A stretch of 57,350 nucleotides of DNA from Methanobacteriota archaeon (GTDB lineage Archaea; Halobacteriota; Methanosarcinia; Methanosarcinales; Methanosarcinaceae): assembly GCA_016841625.1 (NCBI GenBank), contig JAENYU010000027.1, positions 1 to 57,350 of the forward strand. The letters are read 5' to 3'. A model generated the notes under the pieces. That model did not search any database. It was not told the origin of the DNA and saw only the letters and a program-made list of their open reading frames with translations. Positions within the stretch are counted from its first letter, which is position 1; each line of letters opens with the position of its first letter. The position numbers were made by a program, and so were the translations under genes. Below are positions 17,929 through 26,463 of this stretch, piece by piece.

Positions 17929-20232
17929 TTAGGCTGCTAAAATCTCCGGTGCTGCACCTTTAAAGGGAATGATCTTAAGGGACCATCTGTTGAGCTTCCC
18001 CACATCTTCTCTCGCTAGGTCTACTACTTTCAACGTCCATTTACCTCCAATGGGTTCTCCGGCTAGCTTTGCCAGGTCGGGCGTCGTGGAGGCAGAATAA
18101 TTCTTTATAAGGTTGTCCTGCCCGCTGCCAAACCTGTTGTGTAGATCTATGCTCGTTCCCCTGGGTGACATAAGGGTTACCTTGAGGTCACCTATGTATG
18201 TGTGTGTTATATCGATGGCAACTTCCATACTCTTTACCTGACCGGAAGCCTCCAACGTCATTGACCTCACGATCCCCATCTCGTTGTCATCCGGTATTTT
18301 CTCAGCCGCTGCGTCTTCCATCTCTATAACGCTGCCCTTGGAACCTCCAATTTCGAGGCCCCAACTATTCAGGATCCCCTTATCCGATGCTGCAACATCC
18401 TGAACTGAGAGCACCCATTCTCCCCTCAGGGGCTTGCCAATGATATTCCCGAGCTCCGGTGTTGAGGAGACATCTAAAGTGGTCTTCAGGTTGTCAGCGC
18501 TGCCGCCCTTCCTATTGTGAAGGATTGCCTGGGCGCCCGATGGAGAGATCAGCGTCACCTTCAAGTCCCCAATGTACGGATGGGTTATATCGATGTCTAC
18601 CTTCAATGAGGAGACCAAAGCATCGTCATCAAATACTATCTTATCACTGATGCCGATGGGATCGTTATCGGGTATAGCCTTTGCGGGACTCGATGCCTTC
18701 TTGAACTCACCCTCTTTCTTAACGAACCTGAAGGTTACATCTTTGCCCGCATCCCCAATATCGATGATCTCCAGTCCTGACGGGGTGCCGTCCCACCACC
18801 TGCTATTAGGCTTTGTGGAGTCACCAAACTTCGGGCCGGTATTTTTATTGAAAAGATCATTTGCATCACCAGCATTGACATATTTTTCCAGGTCAAACCG
18901 ATTGTCTGCCTGGACGAGAGAGCACTCGTAATGCATCTCAGGAGTCATATCTTCGTAGTCATGGTACCCATTCTCGTCCACATGCCATATGGCAAGTCCA
19001 GAAGACGGCAGGGATTTATCCCTATTTTCAAAGTGTCTACACTCAATTATGTAATATTCAACTGGGTTTTTGATGGTTATGAAGAACTCGTTCGTCTCCG
19101 TCTTGGCCGTATATGTTCCATCTGTAAAGGGAGTTACCTTGTTGGCCCAGCCTGCCTTGTATTTGAGGTAGGCGCAGACATGGACCGGATTTTTTTCATC
19201 GGACCCTCCAAAGCCCATGAGGCAATAATCGCCAACTCCACAGGACTGATCTCCAGGGGATTGATCGTAGTCGTAGAGGTCAGGAAAGTCGCAGACCATA
19301 TGGCCGTTCTCGTGGCAGAATGTTCCCAAAGTCAGCTCGCGACCCATATTGGTAATCTGGTAATCGCGAAGTTTTTTCCCGTTTCCGACATCAAAAGAAG
19401 TAGCTAAAGCCGAGGCGTGAGGCCAGAGTCCCTCTCCCCAGTTGTTATCGCGAAGTCCGGCGTAAAATACATTCAGAGCATAAACGAACCCTTTGTTATC
19501 CGTGCTAAGACTGCTGAAATCAAACCCCTTTGCTTTGAGATCTTCCAGGGCCTCAAGAATTAGCTCCCTGGCCCTTCGTCCATAACGTATATTGGGATTG
19601 GTATAGTAGTCCCTTGGGTTTCTGGCTGTATAGTACTGTGTGATTATGTTCGTATATTTCAGCTTCCCTCCCGAAACATCGGAGAAATAATCATGGACAG
19701 ATCCTGCATTTCCGAAACCTGTATAGCCCTGCATGTTGCAGAATTTCTCTACCTTGGATCGCGGGATGGTGCCAGAGACATCGGGAAACTGGATTAGGAT
19801 GCAAAGTCCAACATAATCACCCTTCCTCTCCTCCTTCGGGGGAGCCGGGAGGAGGCCCATGGACATCGCAGCCATTCTTTTCGTCTGTTTTGCCTCCTGC
19901 CTTCTCTCTTCCCACCGTGTTGTGGCAGCCATGCTGCGGTAGGCCATCCTTGCCTCCTTCCTGGCAGCTTCCTTTGATATCTTTATATGCTTCTCAATGC
20001 CGATGACTGCCGGATCTACAAGCCCAACTCTGATGCCCGTGGGCTCGAGGAAGCTCTCATCGGCTGACAGCTTTGCATACTCATAATATCCCGTAACCGG
20101 ATCCTTAATGACTGTGAATCCATCAAGTGTCTCAAAGATAGCATAATTCTGGTTTCCCCAACCCCTAAGTCTTATCTGAGTCTTATCAGGTTGAGTAAAC
20201 TCAAATTCTTTGTTGTAAAATGGATATGGCAT
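17929..20232 (-). CDS. M6-family metalloprotease with two P domains
   Basis: A 767-residue zinc metalloprotease of family M6 (immune inhibitor A-like). Zinc motif HENGH at 307-311 with a downstream DFPDLYDYD. The catalytic domain spans about 140-515. Two P/Homo-B domains follow (about 520-640 and 655-765), each with a DITHPYIGDLKVTL-like core and a GEWVLSV or GKWTLKV strand; P domains bind substrates or stabilise subtilisin-like and M6 enzymes. M6 enzymes are normally secreted, yet no signal peptide is seen. The ATG at 20232 is chosen because GGAGGT sits 7 bases before it. It could be injected or released on lysis. Third, separate gene downstream of the glutaminase operon. Confidence 0.9.
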   Translation of the reverse strand: MPYPFYNKEFEFTQPDKTQIRLRGWGNQNYAIFETLDGFTVIKDPVTGYYEYAKLSADESFLEPTGIRVGLVDPAVIGIEKHIKISKEAARKEARMAYRSMAATTRWEERRQEAKQTKRMAAMSMGLLPAPPKEERKGDYVGLCILIQFPDVSGTIPRSKVEKFCNMQGYTGFGNAGSVHDYFSDVSGGKLKYTNIITQYYTARNPRDYYTNPNIRYGRRARELILEALEDLKAKGFDFSSLSTDNKGFVYALNVFYAGLRDNNWGEGLWPHASALATSFDVGNGKKLRDYQITNMGRELTLGTFCHENGHMVCDFPDLYDYDQSPGDQSCGVGDYCLMGFGGSDEKNPVHVCAYLKYKAGWANKVTPFTDGTYTAKTETNEFFITIKNPVEYYIIECRHFENRDKSLPSSGLAIWHVDENGYHDYEDMTPEMHYECSLVQADNRFDLEKYVNAGDANDLFNKNTGPKFGDSTKPNSRWWDGTPSGLEIIDIGDAGKDVTFRFVKKEGEFKKASSPAKAIPDNDPIGISDKIVFDDDALVSSLKVDIDITHPYIGDLKVTLISPSGAQAILHNRKGGSADNLKTTLDVSSTPELGNIIGKPLRGEWVLSVQDVAASDKGILNSWGLEIGGSKGSVIEMEDAAAEKIPDDNEMGIVRSMTLEASGQVKSMEVAIDITHTYIGDLKVTLMSPRGTSIDLHNRFGSGQDNLIKNYSASTTPDLAKLAGEPIGGKWTLKVVDLAREDVGKLNRWSLKIIPFKGAAPEILAA

Positions 20233-20271
20233 ATTTGGTACCTCCTCTACTCCCCTTAAGAGAAATGTCAA

Positions 20272-20654
20272 ACTCAGGTTCTAAGTTCCTACACTAGTTG
20301 AAAAATAATCTAAACCTTGGAGACTTAGAGTCTTTGTCAGCTAACGTCGAACCCATATAATTGTTCAACCCCGAAAACTTTACAGAACCTGTTTGTAGTG
20401 CTTTACATCATAACTAAATGCAAATAGTATGTAATTTCTGAATACATTTTCTCCAGTAATTTTATTTTATAATCCCTGCTTGACAGGCACTTATATTTTC
20501 TTAAAATTTGAATGATTAATTTTTATCTACTTGTCTGAAATAAAATACTTATTTAAATGTAACAGTGGAGCTAATCTTAAACCCACTTCACCCCCACTCA
20601 TCAATGATTTTTGGATTTGTCGTCCTGAGCAGATCCCTTAGATTTTTTATTGCT
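20272..20654. other. Spacer upstream of the M6 protease
   Basis: AT-rich, no gene. The rich T/A stretch near 20450-20560 suits a promoter for the M6 gene. Nothing else recognised. Confidence 0.4.
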
Positions 20655-20981
20655 TTACTGTTGAACAGCTTTTCCAGCATCTTTTGCCCCAGTCCGCTCT
20701 GTCAAAGACTTTCCGGCTTGCCATTCTGACACGACTTTGCTCTGAAACTCCTTTGGCGCTTCACCGCAATCTATTGCCATCTCTTCGGAAAAAGCCGCCT
20801 GTTCCCTCTCTATGGGGGAGAACATTGTAGCTAAGTCTATAGCAGGAATTATAGAGGGTGCAGGCCCTGCATCTTCAATTCTCAGAGTTGCTGCCTTTTC
20901 TGGAATCTCCATAGGGGGACTCCTTTGGATGGATACAGCCGAAGCCACCTCTTCTCCATCAATTTGAATAGTGATTTTCAT
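20655..20981 (-). CDS. Small protein of the glutaminase operon, unknown
   Basis: I do not recognise this 108-residue protein. It starts MKITIQIDGEE, a likely beta strand, and continues as a low-complexity, Pro/Ala/Glu-rich region (about 20-75) and a charged helix. There is no signal peptide or membrane segment. Its ribosome binding site GAGGGTGG overlaps the end of the preceding gene's reading frame, and only 12 bases separate the genes, so it is co-translated with the 84- and 439-residue proteins. It may be a chaperone, immunity protein or adaptor for the glutaminase. Confidence 0.65.
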   Translation of the reverse strand: MKITIQIDGEEVASAVSIQRSPPMEIPEKAATLRIEDAGPAPSIIPAIDLATMFSPIEREQAAFSEEMAIDCGEAPKEFQSKVVSEWQAGKSLTERTGAKDAGKAVQQ

Positions 20982-20993
20982 TCTACCACCCTC

Positions 20994-21248
20994 TCAAGAT
21001 AAGATTGCATACCGTCCTTCAAAACTCATCTGGATTTTGGTCAAATTTTTAACCGTAATCCAGTATGTGCACTGGGCTGCATTTGCCCTTTCCACAGCCA
21101 CCTTCCAACTCAATTCCGGGGAGCCACTCTTAGGCGTCGTAGGCATCATATACCAGACTACATGTAACGCTGGATTCCATCCCCAGGTAAACCATCGTTT
21201 AGTTTCTCCGGGGCCTAGTGTCCCCGTCCACTGTACACCTGTACTCAT
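20994..21248 (-). CDS. Stand-alone copy of the glutaminase C-terminal domain
   Basis: This 84-residue protein is clearly homologous to the last 85 residues of the next gene upstream. Shared features: GVQW-GT-GP at the start, YTWGW/FTWGW, the ERAN--QCTYWITVKNLT block and FEGRY-ILS at the end. The fold is probably a small beta sandwich. ATG 21248 is chosen because GGAGGT precedes it by 6 bases; a TTG five codons earlier is less likely. Possible jobs are to bind the same partner as the fused domain or assemble with it. I know no family name. Confidence 0.75.
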   Translation of the reverse strand: MSTGVQWTGTLGPGETKRWFTWGWNPALHVVWYMMPTTPKSGSPELSWKVAVERANAAQCTYWITVKNLTKIQMSFEGRYAILS

Positions 21249-21272
21249 TCCTTTTACCTCCAATAATCAGCA

Positions 21273-22592
21273 TCATCTGCTTAAAATGTCATACCTCCCC
21301 TCAAACCTCACCGGGTCATCAGTAAGGTTTTTGACTGTAATCCAATAGGTACACTGGGTTTCATTTGCCCTCTCCACCTCAACCGTCCAGGTGAGCTGCG
21401 GCTCTCCTGGACAGTGAGTTATGGGCATTATAGTCCAGAAGACATGCCATGCTGCAGGCCAGCCCCAAGTATACCAGCAGCCTGTCGAATTCGGGCCGAT
21501 TGTTCCAAACCACTGTACCCCCACAGGTTTAGTCAGACATTTTATGTAGGGCGGTGGACCGCTCGGACTTACCGACCTGAGTTTGAGTTGATTTCGATAG
21601 GTATTCAACACTTTATTAGTCTGAGTATAATCTGCATCATAAACAAAAGATCCACCGAATGACCTGTAAAAGACCGAAGCATGGGTCGGAACCATTACTG
21701 CTGAAGGATCCCCTTGCACTCCTTTCCAGGTTGCCTCAGTCACAGGACTGTTGAAAAGAGAGGGATCGATTACTAAGATGCCTGAACCGGACACATGCAC
21801 AGTCGGCGCCACATGCCATCCCCAATTAACTATACAGTTTGGGTTGTTAGTAGTTTGAGCCTTCAGGCTGCCGTAAATCCAGACCTTATTAGGCTGAACG
21901 CCCGCTTTAATCAGCAGCCTGCACATCTCATGAGCCCGTCCCCAGCACCCATCGTCGGGATACAGAAAAGGAATGCATGGCGTTTTAGCGCTGGCAGGAC
22001 AGCAGGTCTTGGATTTGACCAAGTTAAAAATCTCTTGAGCCTTTTGCGGTGATATCGGGACCAATTTTGGGGCTTCACTCACCGGCTTAGGTGCAATCAC
22101 CTCAGCCGGTACTATAGGGTTTGGGTTGGGCCTGATATCTATGATATCATGAGTGTTTGGGTCCTCTGTAACCAGTACATCCTCATTTTCGTCCTTTGCT
22201 TTTTTCAGGGAATCCAATAACTTCTGAAAATCCGGGTTTGACCGCCTTAGATAGTGCTTGGCCTGAGAGACTATTAACTCTACTTCGACATCAGCATTGT
22301 CTAAAGGTGTGATGATCCCTACTTTCACAGACAGCGGAACTAACACCTCTGTTATGACACCGGTTTGAGGATCGATCTCCGCATAGACTGACTGTTTCAA
22401 ATGGCGCATGTTGTCAAGTACATCCGCCCATACGACCGACCTGCGATCTTTCAACTCTAGGTAGCCGGACCCTCCACCATCAAAATTCACTTCGATAACC
22501 TTAACTGACGGCTTTCCTGCCAAGACAGTCGCGGCTTCAGTCGGTGAAGAAAGGCCTTTAACTCCATCTACAATCACATTTGGCTTGGCCAT
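21273..22592 (-). CDS. Predicted protein-glutamine glutaminase with fused C-terminal beta domain
   Basis: The 439-residue protein carries a protein-glutaminase core (about 180-345), the papain-like fold of enzymes that deamidate glutamine side chains in proteins. Visible catalytic residues: C216 in YPDDGCWGRAHEM, H260 in NWGWHVAPTVHV and D276 in ILVIDPSLF. The first 160 residues hold an alpha/beta domain and a Pro-rich linker. The last 85 residues repeat as a stand-alone gene. No signal peptide. Start ATG 22592 is preceded by GAGGAGGT. Protein deamidases are common toxins that inactivate host GTPases. Here a role as an injected effector is inference. Confidence 0.82.
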   Translation of the reverse strand: MAKPNVIVDGVKGLSSPTEAATVLAGKPSVKVIEVNFDGGGSGYLELKDRRSVVWADVLDNMRHLKQSVYAEIDPQTGVITEVLVPLSVKVGIITPLDNADVEVELIVSQAKHYLRRSNPDFQKLLDSLKKAKDENEDVLVTEDPNTHDIIDIRPNPNPIVPAEVIAPKPVSEAPKLVPISPQKAQEIFNLVKSKTCCPASAKTPCIPFLYPDDGCWGRAHEMCRLLIKAGVQPNKVWIYGSLKAQTTNNPNCIVNWGWHVAPTVHVSGSGILVIDPSLFNSPVTEATWKGVQGDPSAVMVPTHASVFYRSFGGSFVYDADYTQTNKVLNTYRNQLKLRSVSPSGPPPYIKCLTKPVGVQWFGTIGPNSTGCWYTWGWPAAWHVFWTIMPITHCPGEPQLTWTVEVERANETQCTYWITVKNLTDDPVRFEGRYDILSR

Positions 22593-22679
22593 TCTTTATA
22601 CCTCCTCAGATTGAGATCTTCGATAAGATTTTTCACAAATTTTATCCAGAACACTTAGCGACAGGTCATTCTGTGTTAT

Positions 22680-22719
22680 CTGGTCGTGTTCGTGAGTTAT
22701 TGATCAAATCTGACAAAAA
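22680..22719 (+). repeat. Element-end repeat, CGTGTTCGTGAGTTATTGATC type
   Basis: The 40 bases match, in reverse complement, 43510-43550 almost base for base, and resemble the sequence interrupted by the IS21 element at 2721-2732 plus 4937-4960. They are ends of one unrecognised element family. Confidence 0.65.
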
Positions 22720-22828
22720 GAGAGATTTACATTGTTTGTCTAGGTTTGAGATGTCTCCTTCTGCTTATTATTTTCATCAACTTACTCCACGATACGTAAG
22801 TTCTATCTCCTCTAAGTGCCTTAGTTTA

Positions 22829-22937
22829 GGACTTACGCACTTGAGATGCAAAATCAAGTACAATGAACACTGTGTTTAAATTTAGATTTTAGACATTTAA
22901 AGGTTTAATGTTATTGATTTTTCAGTTCAATAGCGTA
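22829..22937 (-). repeat. MITE-like repeat, copy 1
   Basis: Read on the minus strand this 110-base unit aligns along its length with 27426-27540: ACTTAC...AAAATCAATA-CATTAAACCT...ATTGTACTT...CTCAAGTGCGTA. One end reads AGGACTTACGCA and the other GCGTAAGTTCT, short inverted ends. No coding capacity. Confidence 0.65.
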
Positions 22938-23259
22938 AGTTCTACTAAAATTCTATATATGCAATGGTATAAAAAAAAAGTAGAATATATATTAAGAATT
23001 ATAAATATATTATATTACGACACATAGACACATATTAGGATTAGTGTTTTCAAAAGGACGTCTCAAGTTCGACTTCATTTCACTATCAGGATAAAATATT
23101 TGGCAAGTCCTGAGAACAGTGAAGGTGACAATAAGCACTGATTTCAGTCATGCGTGAAGGGTTGCATCCTAAAACTCCATCAGTTTTCGATTAACATCGT
23201 TGTGATGGTGATTGAGCGGAGTATTCAAAATCCAAGAACGATAGCTTAATCTTTGTGCC

Positions 23260-23351
23260 ATTACCGCCGCAACAGATTTAACGCCCGGGAAAAGAGAGAT
23301 TGAAGCAAAGTTTCAGGAATGGGGAACCCTGAGGCAAAAAAGAGGGGCTTG
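23260..23351 (+). pseudogene. Integrase 3'-end fossil 2
   Basis: Encodes CHYRRNRFNAREK, including the nucleophile tyrosine, then carries the same 2-base deletion as the fossil at 15440. It marks the left edge of the second 1.9 kb repeat copy. Confidence 0.65.
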
Positions 23352-23601
23352 AGTAGGGAAACCTCGGATTAAATGAATACTTTCTATGGATAAAAGTAAA
23401 CCAGGTTCATAATAGAGGGTGGACAAGACGTTATTTATGAAATTGGTCCATAGATAAATTGCCTTTACTACTAAATAAAGTTGTGCAGTACTAGCAAGAA
23501 TGCCTTTTCAGATCGGGAAAACAGGGGGGTTTCGTCTAATTTTAGAGGAGACGTAAATATAAAGCCAGTCTCCTTCTACTATCACTTTTTTTTACTTCCT
23601 G

Positions 23602-23943
23602 TCAGAACTCTCCTTTCCCACTCTCTGAATCCTCGACAGCCCACAAATAGGCTTTCCCCGCAACCATTCTTTTAACCTTCCCCTGCTCATACAGGACATT
23701 TAGCCTCACCCGTACAATTCTGGAGCCACACCCTAATTGTTTCGCGATCATCGACGTGGTTTTCCATTCCTCCGATAGCTTTCCGAGTATTTTCTTATCG
23801 GTGAATATACGAACCCATTTTCCCTTCGCATTTTTCGGTCTGTCTTTAATAATAATCATCTCCTCTCCTGGATGCAGTAGGGCTTCTGTACTGGGAATTT
23901 TCCGGATTTTTTTCGAGATGTTCAAAGAGGGCCTAGAATTCAA
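23602..23943 (-). CDS. Winged-helix DNA-binding protein A, copy 2
   Basis: 113 residues, nearly identical to the protein at 15781-16113. Differences include C-G for C-E at the recognition helix (QLGCGSRIV), a Y for H in the next helix, and a three-residue C-terminal extension (GEF) because the stop lies one step further on. The winged helix is at about 50-105. The near identity of the coding region contrasts with the diverged spacer, which suggests that both copies are maintained or that duplication is recent. Last gene of the copy-2 operon. Confidence 0.68.
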   Translation of the reverse strand: MNSRPSLNISKKIRKIPSTEALLHPGEEMIIIKDRPKNAKGKWVRIFTDKKILGKLSEEWKTTSMIAKQLGCGSRIVRVRLNVLYEQGKVKRMVAGKAYLWAVEDSESGKGEF

Positions 23944-23962
23944 GTTAGAATAGCGACCCTCT

Positions 23963-24238
23963 TTACTTTTCCTCTTCCTTCCTCTCCTGACCCGGTTTTA
24001 GCCTCCAGAGAAAGAAACTCCCGTAATCGCCTTTCTCGACTTCCCCTGCCTTTTGAAGCGACTTGAGAACCTTTATAACTCCATGGCTGCAAAACCCTAT
24101 TTTCCTGGCTATATCGCTGGTGGAAGCCCACTCAGTCGTGACGTGAGAAAGGACCAGCTCGGGCGTTATCTGTGCCATCCATCTCCCGTTCTCATCACGG
24201 GGTATCGTGGCTTTTGTTTCTTCTGGTATTTCTGGCAT
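23963..24238 (-). CDS. Winged-helix DNA-binding protein B, copy 2
   Basis: 91 residues with no difference from the protein at 16133-16408 that I can see, including the leader and the winged helix (TTEWASTSDIARKIG to FFLWRLK). It sits 19 bases before protein A and follows the DUF6908-like gene. With two identical genes in one chromosome region, dosage or regulation may differ, but no promoter difference is obvious. Confidence 0.68.
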   Translation of the reverse strand: MPEIPEETKATIPRDENGRWMAQITPELVLSHVTTEWASTSDIARKIGFCSHGVIKVLKSLQKAGEVEKGDYGSFFLWRLKPGQERKEEEK

Positions 24239-24490
24239 AATCTTATTTCCTTGATTGGCACAGTTTCAGGATAGTGCCATTATTTTTTAGTATGTGTTCT
24301 CAGCTTCAGTTTCCTGCCTGATAATATCCGGGATTGCAGGGGAAACAGTGTACAAGCCGCATGAAACAGGCAGGAAGTGTTTGCAGCAAGGCTTCCTACA
24401 GGGGGACTCAAACCCCCCGTATTCGGGAGCTTTGAACCTGCGGTCCCCTTTTTCTCCATCCCTTCTGCTTCCTTTTATTTTTCCTTACAT

Positions 24491-25078
24491 CTATGTCCCG
24501 AAGCCTTTGAAAGCCTCAATCCCGTCAAGTGTTGCCTGCCTCGGCTCTGCTGCCTCTGCCTTTTCTTCCCCTGGCTCCTCTTCGTCTGGCTCTTCCTCTT
24601 CTTCCTCCTCTCCGTAGAGAGGTTTCGTAACAGTCAAAACATGCCCATGATCTTCGATTACCCTCTTGAGCCATGAGTTAAGGAAGGAATTGAGTTCTGT
24701 TTTGAGTTTCGGATAGAACTTCCCCGGCTCAGGATACACTTCCTGAAAGATCCCGAGATAGTCATTCTGAAAAGTCAAAGCTTCCGCCATTTTCATTTCA
24801 GGCACGATGCGGACGATCATATCCGGATCTGCCATGACATCCCCGTTTTGAATGCCGTTGTGGGCAATCGATATTTTGTCGTTATCGATCCAATCCACAT
24901 GCAGTGGCATGAATCCGCTTGCCTCGAATTTCATATACGAATAGAGGATTTTGCCCTCTGCATTTATGATCCCGAGCTTCAGCAGCCTCTCGAAGATCAT
25001 TTCATATACTGAACGTCTGCGGGTTCCCCCGAATATTCCTTTGGTCATTTGATTCCACACTCCCATTACTTTTCCCAT
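24491..25078 (-). CDS. DUF6908-like protein with acidic tail, copy 2
   Basis: 195 residues, almost the same as the protein at 16659-17246; changes include N for D in IINAEGK and IDNDK, and MADPDMIVRI for IADPDMIVHI. The globular part and the Glu-rich tail are kept. First gene of the copy-2 operon. Same family caveat as for copy 1: the DUF6908 label is from memory. Confidence 0.6.
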   Translation of the reverse strand: MGKVMGVWNQMTKGIFGGTRRRSVYEMIFERLLKLGIINAEGKILYSYMKFEASGFMPLHVDWIDNDKISIAHNGIQNGDVMADPDMIVRIVPEMKMAEALTFQNDYLGIFQEVYPEPGKFYPKLKTELNSFLNSWLKRVIEDHGHVLTVTKPLYGEEEEEEEPDEEEPGEEKAEAAEPRQATLDGIEAFKGFGT

Positions 25079-25185
25079 TTTTTTCTATAATCTTCTATTC
25101 GCAGGGGGAGAATATAAGCTTTTGCCTATTACCAGATAGGTATAAGAAAAGGTGTAAAAACAGTATGTATAGCATTGTTTTATAG

Positions 25186-25535
25186 GCAACATTTTCAGTA
25201 TATGGTGAAGACCTTAGGGGAGTCGAATTTATGCTTCGACAACTTGCCCAATCTCAACCCATAAAATATGGATTTCAAATCAAAAAGAAACCGCTTTAAG
25301 CATTAATCTGTATAGGAATTCATGGTATTTCAAGCCTAAAGAAAGGCGTTCTAAGGTGAGTACAGGGAAATACATTAGGGAGCTCACGAAAACCATTTAT
25401 AGGGCTTCCTATGAGGTCATTTTGTGTCTTCTTTTTCAACTTTTGGGATTCTGATTGCCCTTCACTTTAAACTTGATTTAATATCTTTAAAAAACCCTTC
25501 ACATTTTGGGGGTTGAAACTGACTTCAATTTTTTT
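25186..25535. other. Spacer, nothing recognised
   Basis: AT-rich sequence after the direct repeat. No coding frame with family features. Confidence 0.4.
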
Positions 25536-25735
25536 GGGATCTCAGCAAAAACCACTAGAAAAAGCATCGAGTCATGGATGCTAAGCTCAGGAGTACCACC
25601 CTTTAAAGTTTACCAGAGGCAAGGCCATGATCCAGAGACATCCCTTTATCATTACCAGGGACTAAGCTTTCAGATCTGGAGATGGATCAGATCAAAAAAA
25701 GGTTGCTTGAGTGGGGGATCCTAAGAAATGACTAA
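25536..25735 (+). pseudogene. Integrase C-terminal fossil 3, frameshifted
   Basis: The bases encode GISAKTTRKSIESWM, then YQRQGHDPETSLYHYQGLSF with the box II arginine, box III histidine and tyrosine. After a frameshift the adjacent frame continues EMDQIKKRLLEWGILRND and a stop. The sequence is a relative of, not a copy of, the integrase at 9063-9489. No 5' half. Confidence 0.7.
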
Positions 25736-26121
25736 ATTGAAATAAACTCTTAAGCCGTTTATAGAGCCCTTCCACGACTATGAGGAGATCCGCAATTAAA
25801 ACTTCCAGACGGGATTCTTCTCCCTTTTCGAGCGGAACACTGATAGTTCTGTACATTGGAATTGAAGGATATCCGGCATGGATCAATGTTTTTTGTTCAT
25901 GAATCTAATTCTGGAGATCATTTTTTCCTAAGAATTTATATATTTATAATAATAACATATATATACATATTCCAGAAAACTTTTTCTGAACTATCTTCGG
26001 GAGCGAGCGATGGGGCGATGACAACTTCCGCGATCAGTGGGAACTCTTGATTTCAGGGTGAGGTTCTTTATTTCTTGCTTTTTTCTTATTCTATTCACCG
26101 AGGGGGCTTGGTCAAATAATC
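25736..26121. other. Spacer with a possible minus-strand fragment
   Basis: On the minus strand (about 25692-25886) residues MYRTISVPLEKGEESRLEVLI resemble the start of a transposase-type protein, but the match is too short to call. A run of TATATATA near 25940-25970 is AT-rich promoter-like sequence. Confidence 0.3.
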
Positions 26122-26463
26122 ATATGTGAATGTGGTGAATTGGTGGGAAGGGATACATTTAAAGATTATATAAAAACATCTGCAAATCCTTCTACAAAGA
26201 CTATCGGACACAAGAGTTGTGGGGTTATCTTCAACTTTGTTGATGAGAATATGCCAAAAAAATATTCTTCCAGAAAAGAGCTCAAAATTCTGGCTGGGAA
26301 GTTTGCGGTAAAAAATCTGCCTTCTGAAAATGTAGCGAAGTTTCTGCTTGAGGTGGATCGGCTCAAATCGAGGGGCAAACTCCCGGATATTGAAATCCTG
26401 ATAAAGGCTTATCGGGAGGTACTGGAACTAACTTCTAAAAGTCCAGTCAGGAAGAAAGCCTGA
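26122..26463 (+). CDS. Small protein with possible zinc knuckle, start uncertain
   Basis: From a TTG at 26140 there are 107 residues. Just upstream in the same frame lie ICECGE codons, giving a Cys-x-Cys that pairs with HKSCG 30 residues later, as in a small zinc ribbon, so the natural start may lie before 26125 although no ATG, GTG or TTG is in frame there; the 5' end may be damaged. The rest (about 50-100) is a charged helical region KKYSSRKELKILAGKFAVKNLP. I do not recognise a family. A following open stretch (26463-26648, KSLKTFWKGIILSKGYRSK) has no start and looks like a gene tail. Confidence 0.45.
   Translation: MCECGELVGRDTFKDYIKTSANPSTKTIGHKSCGVIFNFVDENMPKKYSSRKELKILAGKFAVKNLPSENVAKFLLEVDRLKSRGKLPDIEILIKAYREVLELTSKSPVRKKA

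Larger units (their letters stand above)
22593..23255. other. Intergenic region with mobile-element ends
   Basis: Holds the upstream region of the glutaminase operon, the element end at 22680-22719 and a MITE-like repeat at 22829-22937. From 22938 to 23255 I see only AT-rich spacer. Confidence 0.45.
23275..25185. repeat. 1.9 kb direct repeat, copy 2
   Basis: Second copy of 15440-17355, offset by about 7.83 kb, same orientation. The three genes are intact in both copies. Confidence 0.88.

Noticed and set aside
22580-22879. Coding gene on the plus strand upstream of the glutaminase operon
   Set aside because: The open frame overlaps the divergent start of the glutaminase gene and runs through mobile-element ends; no family features.
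25692-25886. Minus-strand transposase start
   Set aside because: Only about 20 residues resemble a transposase N-terminus and the frame ends in unrelated sequence.
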